From contig CM037843.1 in assembly GCA_021234535.1 (NCBI GenBank), forward strand, positions 25,327,911 to 25,391,910: a stretch of DNA of 64,000 nt. Reading direction: 5' to 3'. Below are positions 49,464 to 60,461 of the stretch, in pieces (within the stretch, counting starts at the first letter, position 1; the number at the start of each line of letters is the position of its first letter). Made by a program: the position numbers and the translations under genes. A model generated the notes under the pieces. It was not told the DNA's origin, made no database searches, and was given only the letters and a program-made list of their open reading frames with translations. Origin of the DNA: Stichopus chloronotus. Taxonomy: Eukaryota > Echinodermata > Holothuroidea > Aspidochirotida > Stichopodidae.

Positions 49464-49663
49464 ACAATCTTGGACAAAATTGTTGGGACACTTTGTCGTA
49501 TGTTGCAAATATAATACTGAATTTTAGGTGACAGGATAACATGAAACCCCGCGCCCCTTTCCAATGTTGCGCTATAGAAGTGAATGTACCCTTTGAACAG
49601 CAATACTATAGCCAACATTGAACAGGGGCGCGGGGTGTCCCAAGGTATTTTGTCCAAGATTGT
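49464..49663. mobile_element. 200-bp inverted-repeat element, copy 2
   Basis: Direct-orientation copy of the element at 47688, with a few substitutions. Its left flank (CTCAG) is the complement of copy 1's right flank (CTGAG), and its right flank (TAGC) is the complement of copy 1's left flank (GCTA), which suggests longer termini or an exchange between copies. Confidence 0.8.
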
Positions 49664-50295
49664 AGCACTGATTATTGCAAGCATGCATTTCAATGGATTA
49701 TGTATAAGCAGCTGTTCAATGTGAATTTGGTATATACCAGGTCTTCAAAGTATATATTGTAGACCCCTTGCTTGTGATGTGCAGTGAATACAGTGAAGCA
49801 CCCTCCTTGAGAGCAAGCTACAGTACTTAATTTAACACATGTGCATCGCATTTCTGACTCTGCCATTCAATCTACAGTATATCCACCTATCCTAGCCAAA
49901 TGTACTGTTCATTAATGTTTACCCTAATTGAGGCAGAGGGCACCCTTCTTTGTAATGTGACATCAGTGCAAGGGGTCCATCAAAATAAATTTGATTGGTG
50001 CACATTCTGTTGTGTGGGTCTTGCTGGTTTTGATTGATACGTAGCGAATGTATGACCATTTGGTGAATTTGAATCAGCTCCAGACTTCCAAACTGAGAAA
50101 TCTCTAGAAAGAGTGTGAATATTGATGTAAAATTTGCATGTGAAAGTTGTCATATAATCAAATGTTTCATGCAATCACTCATAGTATTTTGCAGAACTTT
50201 TTTATCTTGGAAATAGGTAATTAAAAAAGCTGAATATTCTTGTCTCCTGCTGCAAGGATTGATAATAAAAAGCCCTGTTCTGTTCATTCTTACAG

Positions 50296-50410
50296 AATCA
50301 CATCAAGGATGTGCTGCTCGTAATGGGGGATGATGATCAGAGGTTTGGCTTTTCATTTATTGGAGGGATAGAAGAAGGCTTACCTCCGACTGTAGATGAA
50401 ATGTTGCCAG
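50296..50410 (+). CDS. PDZ-domain exon (first half of a PDZ domain)
   Basis: 115 nt between acceptor TTCATTCTTACAG and donor CCAG|GTGAGT, phase 0 in and 1 out. It encodes NHIKDVLLVMGDDDQ, RFGFSFIGGIEEGLPP and TVDEMLP. RFGFSFIGG is the carboxylate-binding GLGF-type loop of a PDZ domain, with strand 1 (KDVLLVM) before it and strand 3 (PTVDEMLP) after, ending where PG.PA normally follows. PDZ domains bind C-terminal tails of membrane or scaffold proteins. The 13-residue spacing between GG and P-G resembles PTPN3/PTPN4-type PDZ domains, but the rest does not identify the protein. The continuation was not found with certainty: an acceptor at 50580 is in phase but gives AVSEGSCHRFLSNHARPSN and a stop, which is not PDZ-like. 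Confidence 0.75.
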
Positions 50411-53400
50411 GTGAGTGCTTTGTCCAAAGAGAGAAGTCGTTGAGGTATCCGGTAACCAGAGGAGGTATTTTTATTGATTGCAGTCTCCTACACTGTTCCT
50501 GCCTCCTCAAAATGGACAGAACAGTCAATTTTTTAGTCTTGCCATTTGCCTGTTCTTGACTTACCTGTCTTATCACAACAGCTGCAGTGTCAGAGGGTAG
50601 CTGCCACAGGTTTTTGAGTAATCATGCAAGGCCATCTAATGTAACATTCTTATAGTTTTCAGGGACACTCTGCAAAGAGTGTGCCTGAAAACCCTTGCTT
50701 GGCATCTTGTGGGAGTGGATCCCTCTCACAAGTTGTTGATGTGACTTTATAGAGAAGACTGTTACTGTTTCCATCTCTCTATCAGAGACTGTTAACGTGA
50801 ACCAACTACCAACACTGTTCGTAAATACGGTGCGTTAGTCAGTCTTACGAGTCTCTGCTGACTTCTACCAGGGATTGCAGTATCTCAGTCAGCCACTACC
50901 AGTACTGTTTGTTTAACATGTCAGAGTCCACTAGTAGACTAAATACTGTACTGGTAACTTCTGCTAGGGTTCATAATGTGTGAGTTGGCCTCTACCAGGA
51001 ATTTGTATTAAGTGCCGGTCTTCCACTGTCTCAGCACTGTTAGCAACACTCGTCTTGGAACCAGTCACTACCAGTTTGTACATACAGAATTCACAGTGCG
51101 TACTCCCTCACCTCATATAACATATGCATTACCGTATTGACCATGGTCTAGCATCTGGCAATTTTGTGTGTGTGTGCGTGTGTGTATCTGGTCACCGCCC
51201 TTCCGTAATTGACAACCTTTTGGACTGCCAGCAAGTTTCTACTGCCTGTTAATGGTCACATTTATCAGGGATAAAAAGTTTGATACAAATATCGTAGCTG
51301 CAACAGGTGGCTGAATTTGAGTGTTATGAATGCGATAAATGTCACAGTTGGTTTGTGTGACTTAGACTGGGGTTAATGTCTAGACACCAAACTACAAGTT
51401 ATCAAATAAATGAGAAAATTATCAATACTGAAAGGGTAAAAACATAAACAGAAATGGATGTTTTGAAAAGTGAAGCAAGTCAACCAAAAAGGAACTTAAG
51501 GGGAAGGGATATCATAGTGGCAATATTCGTGAATGCAGAGAAATTGCCCCCTATAAATCGATGTTTGAATGAACCGTGAAATGAGCTATTTTATGAAAGA
51601 TACAGACATAACCAGTTTGGGACAGGTGTTGACACTTTTGCAGTTAAAAACTTTCCTTGGAAACATGCCAGGATTTTCCCAAGTCAAATGCGCAGAGCTG
51701 CTGGTACAGCTTGTTGTTGACAGTGTATATTGTGGTCTATGATTCTGTGCAACGTTACCACATAAAAGTTTCATTTTATTGCCACTGGACGGATGTATAG
51801 CTTTTCAGTGAAGCCATGATCAAGACATTTATTCTAGGCCTATTGCATATTTATATAGCGCAATATCGGGCTCAAGTTTTACTTGTTTCTGACATTTTGT
51901 AAGTGACACTTCTTCACATTTAAAAAGGTATATGCAACAACGCAAATAGCATAACATTAAACTTTCGTGATTGATTTTCAAATATTGTATGAGTTTTCGG
52001 TTGTATTGTTGTGCTCAGCTGCAATAATTTTACCCCTGCGATATGCTAGGAACCCCAATCTTCTAAAGCCCCCCCGGACCCGCATAATTGGTTCCACCCC
52101 TACGCAAATGTCAGCGGGAAATTGGTAGCTTTTCTATCGTTCATCGTGTTCATTTGAAATATAGCAAGGTTTTCCAACCCCAAATGCCTAAATTCCAATT
52201 TTAGCTTGGAAATTGAAAAAATCATGTTTCCTTGGATAGAAGTAGTGGCATATCAGCTCCATAAATTCCTGAAAGACTTTCTTCTTTGTTTTTCTTGACC
52301 AGCAATGCCAAATATCCATCATCCAATTGATGGCAGCCAGAGGAATGAGAATGTTGATTTAGCGTGACAGAACTTGCATGTTGCTAGTAATGACTTAAGT
52401 AGTTTAGTCTTTGGGGAATTGTTCTGCAAGGCAGGCAGCGCATCATAACAACAATGCAGTCATTTTTCACCAGCTCTTCGGTTATTCTCTTAGCAACAGT
52501 TAGCCAGTGTGAGATGCTATTTTGGTTCCCACGTGGGAATTGCATGCTGGGGGGGAAGCCTGGCAGGTTGGAAGCAGTGAACAAAGTAAATCATTTAGGT
52601 CTTTTCTGAAACAAAGAAAAATGAAAAAGCAAAGATATAGAGCACTGTGTGTCATCTTGTAGTATTGGTTACTCTCTTACTGTCTTCACGTTTCTTTGTA
52701 CACTGAATGGGACTGAAAGATTGATGTACATTGTGGAGAAGAGTGTGTGCACTGGGTCCAAAATGGGGACCTGGCTACCTGCAGTCAATAGTTGACTTGG
52801 TGCCTGAAGATGTAACTTAGACTGCAAGTTTGTTGTGAAGATATGACATTTTGCTTTGAATGTTAACATAGCACCACATGTGTATCTTTGATTGAATATG
52901 AACAATGAAGGGTTCGTAGTTAGATTTATGTGCTTTTAAGTGCTTTACACGTACAATGTGCATCAGGGGCAGCAGCTACAGAGTCACTGTACAGGCTAGT
53001 AAAGTGATGGAAAACAGTGGAAAAAAAAAACATGTAAACTTGTACAATTCTAATGCTTTTGTTTGATGTGGATACATTTTAACTGTTTGTGATCAATTAT
53101 TGAATCAATTCATATTACATATCATTAAGCACCGTTCATAGTCAATGCAGGAAGAGTCCTTCCTTCAACATAAATCAATTGCTGCTCACACAGTTAATAT
53201 AGTTTGACTGGATGCTCATTTGAAGGGAAATAGGGCGTTTAGAATATACCAACATGGCATACAAAGCAAACAGCTTTTAAACATTGTTAAACCATTCAGT
53301 CTCATCAATAAACATCTACAAAAGCTTCTTTTCCTCCAAAAAATATGCATGCGATGAGTAACGGAAGATGCATCATTTGAATTTTGAAAAGTTTGGGTGA

Positions 53401-53813
53401 ACAAATTCTTGTTGAGCAACAAATAACTGAATTTCTATCTCTGGGAAACTTGTTTTTTGAAAAGAAGGCTACTGTCCATCCTTATTTTGAATACTCTATC
53501 ATTCTTTCTCCAAAAACATTGGTTTTAAAAATATGGTTGCTATCTGTGAAACAAACACCCTATTTCCCTTTAAGGTACTCTATTTATGTTGTTGCTATGA
53601 TATATCATTCTTTAAGTTACATCACGATGTTGTCCAAGTGAAACTTGAGAAAGGAACTTCTAGATTATACATTGCTGATGAACAAAACTATTCAGGGAGT
53701 GAGACAGATCTTCCCCCCCCCCCCCCTCTTTCCTATTTTCCCCAAATTTCCACTTAGAGAAAATAATAATACAACTGTCTACTATGGATGAAATCATATG
53801 AAGACTGCATTTC
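50411..53813. other. Presumed intron of the PDZ gene
   Basis: Contains a degenerate repeat stretch at about 50755-51080, where phrases like CTACCAG and TACTGTT recur. It also has a GT microsatellite (51167-51186), a strong acceptor at 52303 followed by a short in-phase stretch (MPNIHHPIDGSQRNENVDLA, stop) that is not PDZ-like, and a run of 14 C at 53713. No supported exon. Confidence 0.35.
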
Positions 53814-54007
53814 TTATGGTGCATTCTTTTTGGCAAGGGTGGTCTGTAGGATCCATTCCTCACACTGTCCTATTAGTCCAGTAATGACACCTGCAAATAT
53901 GGATCTTTTCAATAGTTTTCTTGACTGCATGTTCCTTTTCCCTGTCAAGTAAGAAACAGTTTGCAGATGGAGTTCTTTGAGATGCTGTAGAATGACTGCC
54001 ACTGTAC
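53814..54007 (-). CDS. Terminal exon of an unknown minus-strand gene
   Basis: 194 nt including the stop, acceptor GATGTCTACAAG, entered in phase 1. It encodes TVAVILQHLKELHLQTVSYL, TGKRNMQSRKLLKRSIFAGV and ITGLIGQCEEWILQTTLAKK, ending NAP. It looks helical, Leu-rich and basic. The phase matches the exon at 54114. No standard AATAAA is visible directly after the stop. It lies in the presumed intron of the PDZ gene on the other strand. The family is not recognised. Confidence 0.5.
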
Positions 54008-54113
54008 CTTGTAGACATCATGAAACAACATCAAGCATTGTCTATCTCCAACTGTATTTCATTTCTAACAAGTGGCATTTCACCAAATATGAGAAAGGTC
54101 ATGCATGCCTTAC

Positions 54114-54311
54114 CTCTTTCTTCTTGGTCACAAGAATTACCTGGAGGAACAAACTGTATCTTTGCAAAGTCTTTCTGGAATGGGGTTGTCTTCAGTAGTG
54201 ACGTACTTAATGTGGTTTTGTCTCTACGTGTGGTATTGCAGATCGAGCTTTCTTCGTTTGCTGTTGAGAATTGCACCCTGCAGACCACAGGAACTCGACC
54301 CAAGATTTTAT
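54114..54311 (-). CDS. Internal exon of the same unknown minus-strand gene
   Basis: 198 nt, phases 1 in and 1 out, donor AAGAG|GTAAGG; an in-phase alternative donor CCAG|GTAATT at 54141 would drop nine codons. It encodes KILGRVPVVCRVQFSTANEE, SSICNTTRRDKTTLSTSLLK and TTPFQKDFAKIQFVPPGNSC. The acceptor (ACTAACTAG) is unusual, with the branch-like ACTAAC very close. A possible preceding exon is a 28-nt stretch at 55807-55780 (TNGPEEIAW, donor GTGAGA) that joins in phase. Overlapping plus-strand frames are treated as shadows, although one (IELSSFAVENCTLQTTGTRP) also follows an acceptor. Confidence 0.5.
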
Positions 54312-57300
54312 CTAGTTAGTTACAGTGCACTGCAATAATGGTAATACAAGACTGGTAATGCACCAAATCCACCAAAGAACTCATGGTTCTTTACAAGGAT
54401 GCAAAACAACATTCAAAGAGGAAGCAAAAGTGGGAAATAATAAAACATACATGTCCAAGAAAAAGGCTAAGATGCACAAAACATTTATTGTTTCTTTCTT
54501 TAAGTGTCAATTGACTCTGAAGAATGAACACTACACGATAATTTTTTCCAAAGTCATCGAGCGGCTATAACAAACCATCTATCTCTCCATACATGATTTG
54601 CAATGTATTCAGTCAACAGATATTTTGATTTTGATCTGCATATTTAAAGTTTCTTTGATATTATACTGTATACCAGATGTTGAGATGGCGATTTTGTCAC
54701 ACACAAAGGATTGTAGTATTTTGCATCATTCCAATTAAATCCATTTTTTGAGCCCCATTCTTGTTTGTGTGCCTCTACCGAGCAATATAAAGAAAAGATT
54801 ACATTAAAGAAAGAAAAAAATGTTGGTAGAAGGTAAAGGTCATTTGAGTTAACAGTCTGTTATTGTGCAAAATTGTGAAGCTCTTTGATAGTTCATTATA
54901 CTGTACACTGTGAAAAGAGAATCTTCAGTTCTCCAATTTTAGTAATTTCTGCTTTAATTCAGTTTCAGTTATTGCTGCTATTGTCTTAGAGCAATTGATA
55001 CTGTAGGTAATTTGTGGTGGAAAGAAATTCCTCCTTTTAAGATAGTGGGAAATCCTGCAAGCATATACCACAACTAAGCTTACTGTCTTAACCCTTTGTA
55101 GCAATTCTGGGATAAAACCTCATGTTTCTATTTATGTGGAAATTTCTCATGACATCCATAGCACTGTTCACAGGAGGGACAACACAAATATGATGTGAAT
55201 TTTGCTGAAAGGCTTGTAGAATGTTTTTACAACTTTTCTTGACTTTCTTTAATGCCTAACATTCTTTAACTTGGTACAAGAAAATTTCTTAATTGTGGAC
55301 TAGGTCAAAGGTCAAGTCTGGTACGCTTGTGGATATAATGGGCATGATACCTGAGAGTGGGGGGATGCTGAAAGAGTTGGGATGCTGATAAAGGTGTCAT
55401 ATACTGTACATGTAGGTGCACCAACTTCAACACTGTAGGAAACCAACAATGATTTTTTTTTCTTTGTAAGTAAAAGGTCGTTGGAGGTATGGCCGTCATG
55501 ATGTAAGCCTTAATATAAAAAATCAGCTGTTTATATATATCTTCCAAACATTCAAATGGATTCCCCCTATTAAATCATTCTTATCAGACATTCTAGTGTT
55601 TACTTTAATACCACTCATTGAAACAATGTAGTTGAATCACATTGTAAGGGAATTGTGGGTGTAGGTTTGACATTTACAACCTTCACGACCGTGTCACTCA
55701 TTGTAAGATACAAGAGCCAGATGTTGCACTTCATGAGTATGATGAGTCTCTCTCAGCGACAGCTGAGCTAGGCTCTCACTCCATGCTATCTCTTCAGGTC
55801 CATTAGTCTACCATTATGTTGTGACATACAAAACAATATTGAAAATATATTTGAAATTTTTTGTCAAAGCAAGAAAAAAAGTGTTTATTTTTCTCCCAAT
55901 GTTTGAAAGTAATATTAGAAAAGTTGCAGTCATATTATTTAGTTCTGCTTAGCATGTGTTGTGTTAAAGTTATGAGCTGCTGTTCAGGAGACTTAAATAG
56001 AGGGCGGTATGACCAAATACTACAGTAGTCTCCTATAAAAGTTTGTGCCTGAGAGTGTTTATCCAGTTGTAGCAAGAGGCACCATTTGAATGATAGGTGA
56101 CAAATGAGATAAATTTAAGCTATTATAAACAGTACTGGCAGTCCTAATGGAGTTTGTCAAATTGCAACAGCTTTGTAAGCATGATATCTCATGAAGAGCA
56201 GCTTTGCTGTGGCATCTCAAGAATAGAAGTTAGAGCTCGTCTCACATTGTGTAGGCATAGCAAATTTTGTTCATGAAGCATTTTTGTGTTTTGTTCAGAA
56301 GGAAGGTCATTTGAGACAAAGAAGCCCAAACTGTGAAAACTTATAAATCATGGTATGTGGAAAAGAGAGGTTGCAAAATTGCCATTTTGAATACAGTATG
56401 AGTAGCACCTTGATGTACCTTTTGCTTCACATTCAGGTAGTGAGCTGTTGAGATAAACCTGGGGTATGGGATAAAATTACACACTGATGCATCTTGATAC
56501 AGCGTGACATTAGAGTATATGACCATGCCATCTTAAAGTGGTTGGGTGCAGTCTTCAGTCTGACAAGATTTCAGTCTGAAAAAAGTGATACACATGTTCA
56601 GTGTAAAAAAAAAAAAAATTCACACATTTTCAGCCTGGAAAACACAAACACTTGTTCAGTCTAAAAATCAAGTACGCATTTTCAGTCCAACAAGATTTCA
56701 GTCTGGAAATCAAAAGCATGTGTTAAGTACAAAAATCACATGGACTCTTAGTCCCAAAATATGTTTGTACAGAAAATTGAAGCAATTATGTTAGGATAGC
56801 AAATGATATGCAGAACCGGAATGTGCGTGATGCGAATACCTCTGATGTTACCCTTCCCTTTTCCCATACCCCATGGGTGTAATTTTCCACCCACCCTGGG
56901 ATAATGATTGAGCTATAAATCGTTGGGAAAAGTTTGAAAATGATCTATTTCTTATCTGTTTTGCTAGTCCAGTGTATGAGTAGTTTGATTTCTTATGTTG
57001 TTATTTGAGGATGATGAATTAATTTAATTAAGCCTAAGCTGGGCAATTCTTTTGCCATACCTCCATATTTGTTCTTTTACTAAAATGTTGTTTTACGAAA
57101 CAGACTAAAAATGTGTACTTCATTTTCTCACTGTATATGTGTATTTGATTTTCAGACTGCATGTTCATGTTTTTTGGACTGAAAACATGTATTTATTTTC
57201 AAGACTGAAACTTGTCTTTTTTGACTAAAAATGTATGTACGTTATTTTGGACTGAAAACTTGTCAGACTGAACACTTGCATCATTTCTTCAGACTGAAAA

Positions 57301-58275
57301 CCTCTTTATGTATGAACTGAAAATGTGCTGGACTAAAAACTTGTTTGTTTTTGTTTTTTGTTACTGAGAACATGCATTTTATTTTTGGACTGGATTAACG
57401 TTTTAGACTACTAACATTGGCATCTTCCTCATATTACACGGTTTGTGGATGTAATGCATTTCACTGTATTATTATGACAAGTAGTGTATTATTAAGACAA
57501 GTACTGTATTGTTAAGACAACTTATCACATACTCCCTCACTTATAACTTTTCAGTTTACATCAGGATAGACACATTTATTGCAATACAGTATGAAAATAT
57601 GAACTGTGTTGTTCTTGCTCTAGAATAGGCACAAGGCATTCACATTGTAAACATATAACCCCTTGCTTCACTAATGCATACAAGGATGGGCTAGACGTTA
57701 GAGGGTGTGGTGCTCGAATTGATTTTGAGGGCATTTAGAGTGAGACTAAGTGTATGCATTAGTGAAGCAAGATGTAAGTACAGTCACTCGTGAATACCCA
57801 CACTGGTGAGTTGTTGGGATTTCATGGTAACTCATGTTACTGGTAAAGCATTTGTACTGTGACAAACCCAATTGATTTGACTGAGAAACTGTCACTGATG
57901 TGAAATGCTGGAAGACTATCACTGACAGTGATTGTGGAGAGGAAAAGTTTATATATCAGCTCAAACTTTTTGTAGTACAAGCGTAGTTTATGTACTTCAT
58001 TCCTCTCTTACCTTGTTGGCATCTGCAGGTATTCTTAAATGCAGTTTTATACTGCTTTTTAAAGGCAGTTGTTGCATAGATTTAAATGCACTGCAGTTAT
58101 TCTTAGGCAAATACTGTCGATATTCGAACTTGAATTAACTGTGTACTGTAGGTGCCTATCAGAATTAAAGAAAAAGACAAAGAAACTTGCAAAAAGATCG
58201 TCCATAGGGTAGGTGCCTATGTATGAGACAGTTGGACTCTTGCAAGTGATGATATCATAAGTCAAAGGTCACGGC
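54312..58275. other. Region without firmly supported genes
   Basis: 55648-55807 reads protein-like on both strands (see findings). Short phrases such as AGACTGAAAA and GGACTGAAAA recur at about 56560-57400, a degenerate simple repeat. A weakened AGGTCA-unit copy lies at 56287-56345. A hairpin with 21-bp arms is at 57662-57771. Confidence 0.4.
57662..57771. repeat. Inverted repeat with perfect 21-bp arms
   Basis: Arms at 57662-57682 (begins CTTGCTTCACTAATGC) and 57751-57771 (ends GCATTAGTGAAGCAAG), separated by 68 bp of non-pairing sequence. It may be a short MITE or a hairpin transcript; no target duplication is evident. Confidence 0.85.
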
Positions 58276-59790
58276 CAGGGTTGGAAAGTCACGGTCCGCT
58301 AGTCCACCAGCGTACTAAAAATAAACCACTGCTTACTAAAATTACTTCCATGTATTCCGATGGTCCGCAAGTGGCGGACCAAAACATTGAAAGCAATGAC
58401 CGACATGCTGAGTTTCAAAGTATGGTCAAACGTTTGCCGACAGCAGCTTTGTACTGGGTAAGCCCATCACAAGTTCACAACACCAATGAACGAACATGTG
58501 CTCATGATAATAATGCCATAAATCAACAGTATTAATGAACATACATGCACCAGCCGACACCGCATCTTGTGCCACAATGTTGTAGACAGTATGCCCTATA
58601 GTAATTTTGTATTACGATCACCCCGAAATGTGATCGCCACGCTGCTTGAGTGGATTCTGTACATATGGTACACATGCAGTGCGCTGTACCGTACGTACCC
58701 TGTTGTGCATCAGCTGCTTGTGGTGAGTACTGCAGGATTGTACAAAAAGTAACCCTATTCCAACAAATCTCTGAATACCTCGGCTGAAACTTACCTGACG
58801 ATATTTAGGTCTACATTTATTGAAATACTCAACAAAGACAACAATAGGCAGCCTAGTGGCCCACACAATATGAAAAGATTATCAACATTAGAAAACTGTG
58901 TTTGTGTTACCCTACAAGTGCGACGTCCAAGCCTTAAGAGGAGCCTAATGTTATGTTTTCTACACCTAGCAGTAGTGTTACTGTTCCCTAACGTTCATAC
59001 ATGTGGTCTGCTCTGCTGGTAAGTTGGAAGGTGTACATCAGGGGTGGGGAACCTTTTCCCCAGTAAGGGCCACTTTGATGATCACAACATTGCTGGGGGG
59101 CTGTATGAGGAGACAATCTAAGCGGAGCGCCACCATGGATTGGCGCGGAGCGTACCGAGAAAATTTTTGTTTCACAGACCCCCTCAGATCGCAGGAAATG
59201 GCCTCTACGACTCTATTTGGACCCATTCGAAACCCTCTCAAAATGCTATTTTTCCTCACTTTAGGATGGACAGGTGGCCATTACGTTATATTTCCGTTGT
59301 TTTGAAATTAAAAATTTTATTCTGTAGTTCGCCTCGCGGGCCGCATGAATTTGGCTTGCGGGCCGGATCCGGATCCGGCCCGCAGGGCCGGAGTTTCCCC
59401 ACCGCAGGTGTACGTTGATGGCACTCTGTACTCTGTAGCACCTGCTCTGTAGTCCAATAAAGATAGATAACAAAAGTTTTGCAAATTTTTATTTCTTGCT
59501 GTTTATTCATTCATCATTGTAAAGTTTTAACAATCAAATCATTACAAAGTGTAAGCAATGAAACTGATTTGTTGAAAATTTAAAAGAAAAATGAAATACT
59601 GTACCTTAAAACAATTAACATTGCAAAGTTGCCATGCTGATATGTGCACTCTTCATCCGTTGAATTTTCCTCAGCAATGAGGGCTGACTAGAATCTTACC
59701 CAGGCTTACTAAACCCGAAGAAATGGTACTTGTTGGTCAGCACTAAAGTTGAATTTGCTGACCAGATTTTTTTGCGAATTTCCAACCCTG
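58276..59790. mobile_element. hAT-superfamily non-autonomous element (outer, older)
   Basis: 1515 bp with 12-bp perfect termini CAGGGTTGGAAA and TTTCCAACCCTG, flanked on both sides by the 8-bp duplication GTCACGGC (58268-58275 and 59791-59798), the hallmark of hAT transposition. It carries phrases such as GGTCCGCTAGTCCACCAG near the left end. Frames inside (58281-58535, plus) show no transposase motifs. A second hAT element at 59039-59407 is inserted in it, so without that the element is about 1.14 kb. Confidence 0.9.
59039..59407. mobile_element. hAT-superfamily MITE nested in the outer element
   Basis: 369 bp, termini CAGGGGTGGGGAA and TTCCCCACCGCAG (11 of 13 matched). Flanking duplication is GTGTACAT (59031-59038) versus GTGTACGT (59408-59415), with one mismatch. 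GC-rich near the right end, including a 28-nt perfect palindrome at 59357-59384 centred on GGATCCGGATCC. Open frames on both strands are short and non-homologous to transposase. Confidence 0.9.
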
Positions 59791-59798
59791 GTCACGGC

Positions 59799-60461
59799 TG
59801 TAAGTCACAAACTGATGCCTCATTTTAGCACTATTCGCACTTCTGAATGTCTAAATAGTCTCCATACCTTATTTTTCTGGTGGTACTATGAACAACGCAC
59901 ATGTATCTTCTTTTGTTTCTGGAACTCGGCGTAAGTCACTTGGGAGACATGTACTTACTCCTTGCTCTTACTTATACACTGTTTAACTTAGCACAGTGAT
60001 ACCGTGATTATTTGTTCTCACACTGAGCCTCTATGCTCCAGAACGGCCTCCTTTTGCTTTTACTCTTAAGGGATATGACATGTTTTTTTACACACACCTT
60101 TGTTCTTCCCATAAGCGGAATTAAGAAAAACCTTCCATATTCTTGTGTTTGATTTTCTTTGTATTGCTCTCAACAAAAATTTTGTAAATTCTGCCTTGTT
60201 AGAATTTTACATTATTTATTCACATGTGTGACTAACCTACCAGATCGTCATTCTTGCCATCACACACTGAAACCTGCAGTGTTTTATTTTTGGGTGTCAG
60301 TTTTGTGAACATTTGTTCATATACATCTTAACTTAACTGGTATTTTTGTTTTTCATTTTGGGGGTTTTGTTGTCCCCCCATTAAAAACAAAAAACAAGGT
60401 CCTTTCATTCTTGTTATCATAGATAAATGTTTTCATTTTCCAGTTTACAATATTTTCATGC
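59799..60461. other. AT-rich spacer between transposons
   Basis: No gene or repeat recognised beyond T and A runs (for example 60379-60400). Confidence 0.5.

Larger units (their letters stand above)
45228..50295 (+). other. 5.07-kb phase-0 intron with several small transposons
   Basis: Donor GTAAGA, acceptor TGTTCATTCTTACAG. It carries the two 200-bp inverted-repeat elements (47688, 49464) and the 238-bp element (48255). The plus and minus frames near 47624-48102 and 49460-49693 are inside the repeat elements, not genes. Confidence 0.6.

Noticed and set aside
52304..52368. Strong acceptor followed by an in-phase continuation of the PDZ exon
   Set aside because: It would read MPNIHHPIDGSQRNENVDLA and stop, lacking the conserved second half of a PDZ domain.
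59003..59510. Overlapping frames on both strands with GC-rich codons
   Set aside because: They fall within or across the inner hAT MITE and its palindrome; no transposase motif is present.
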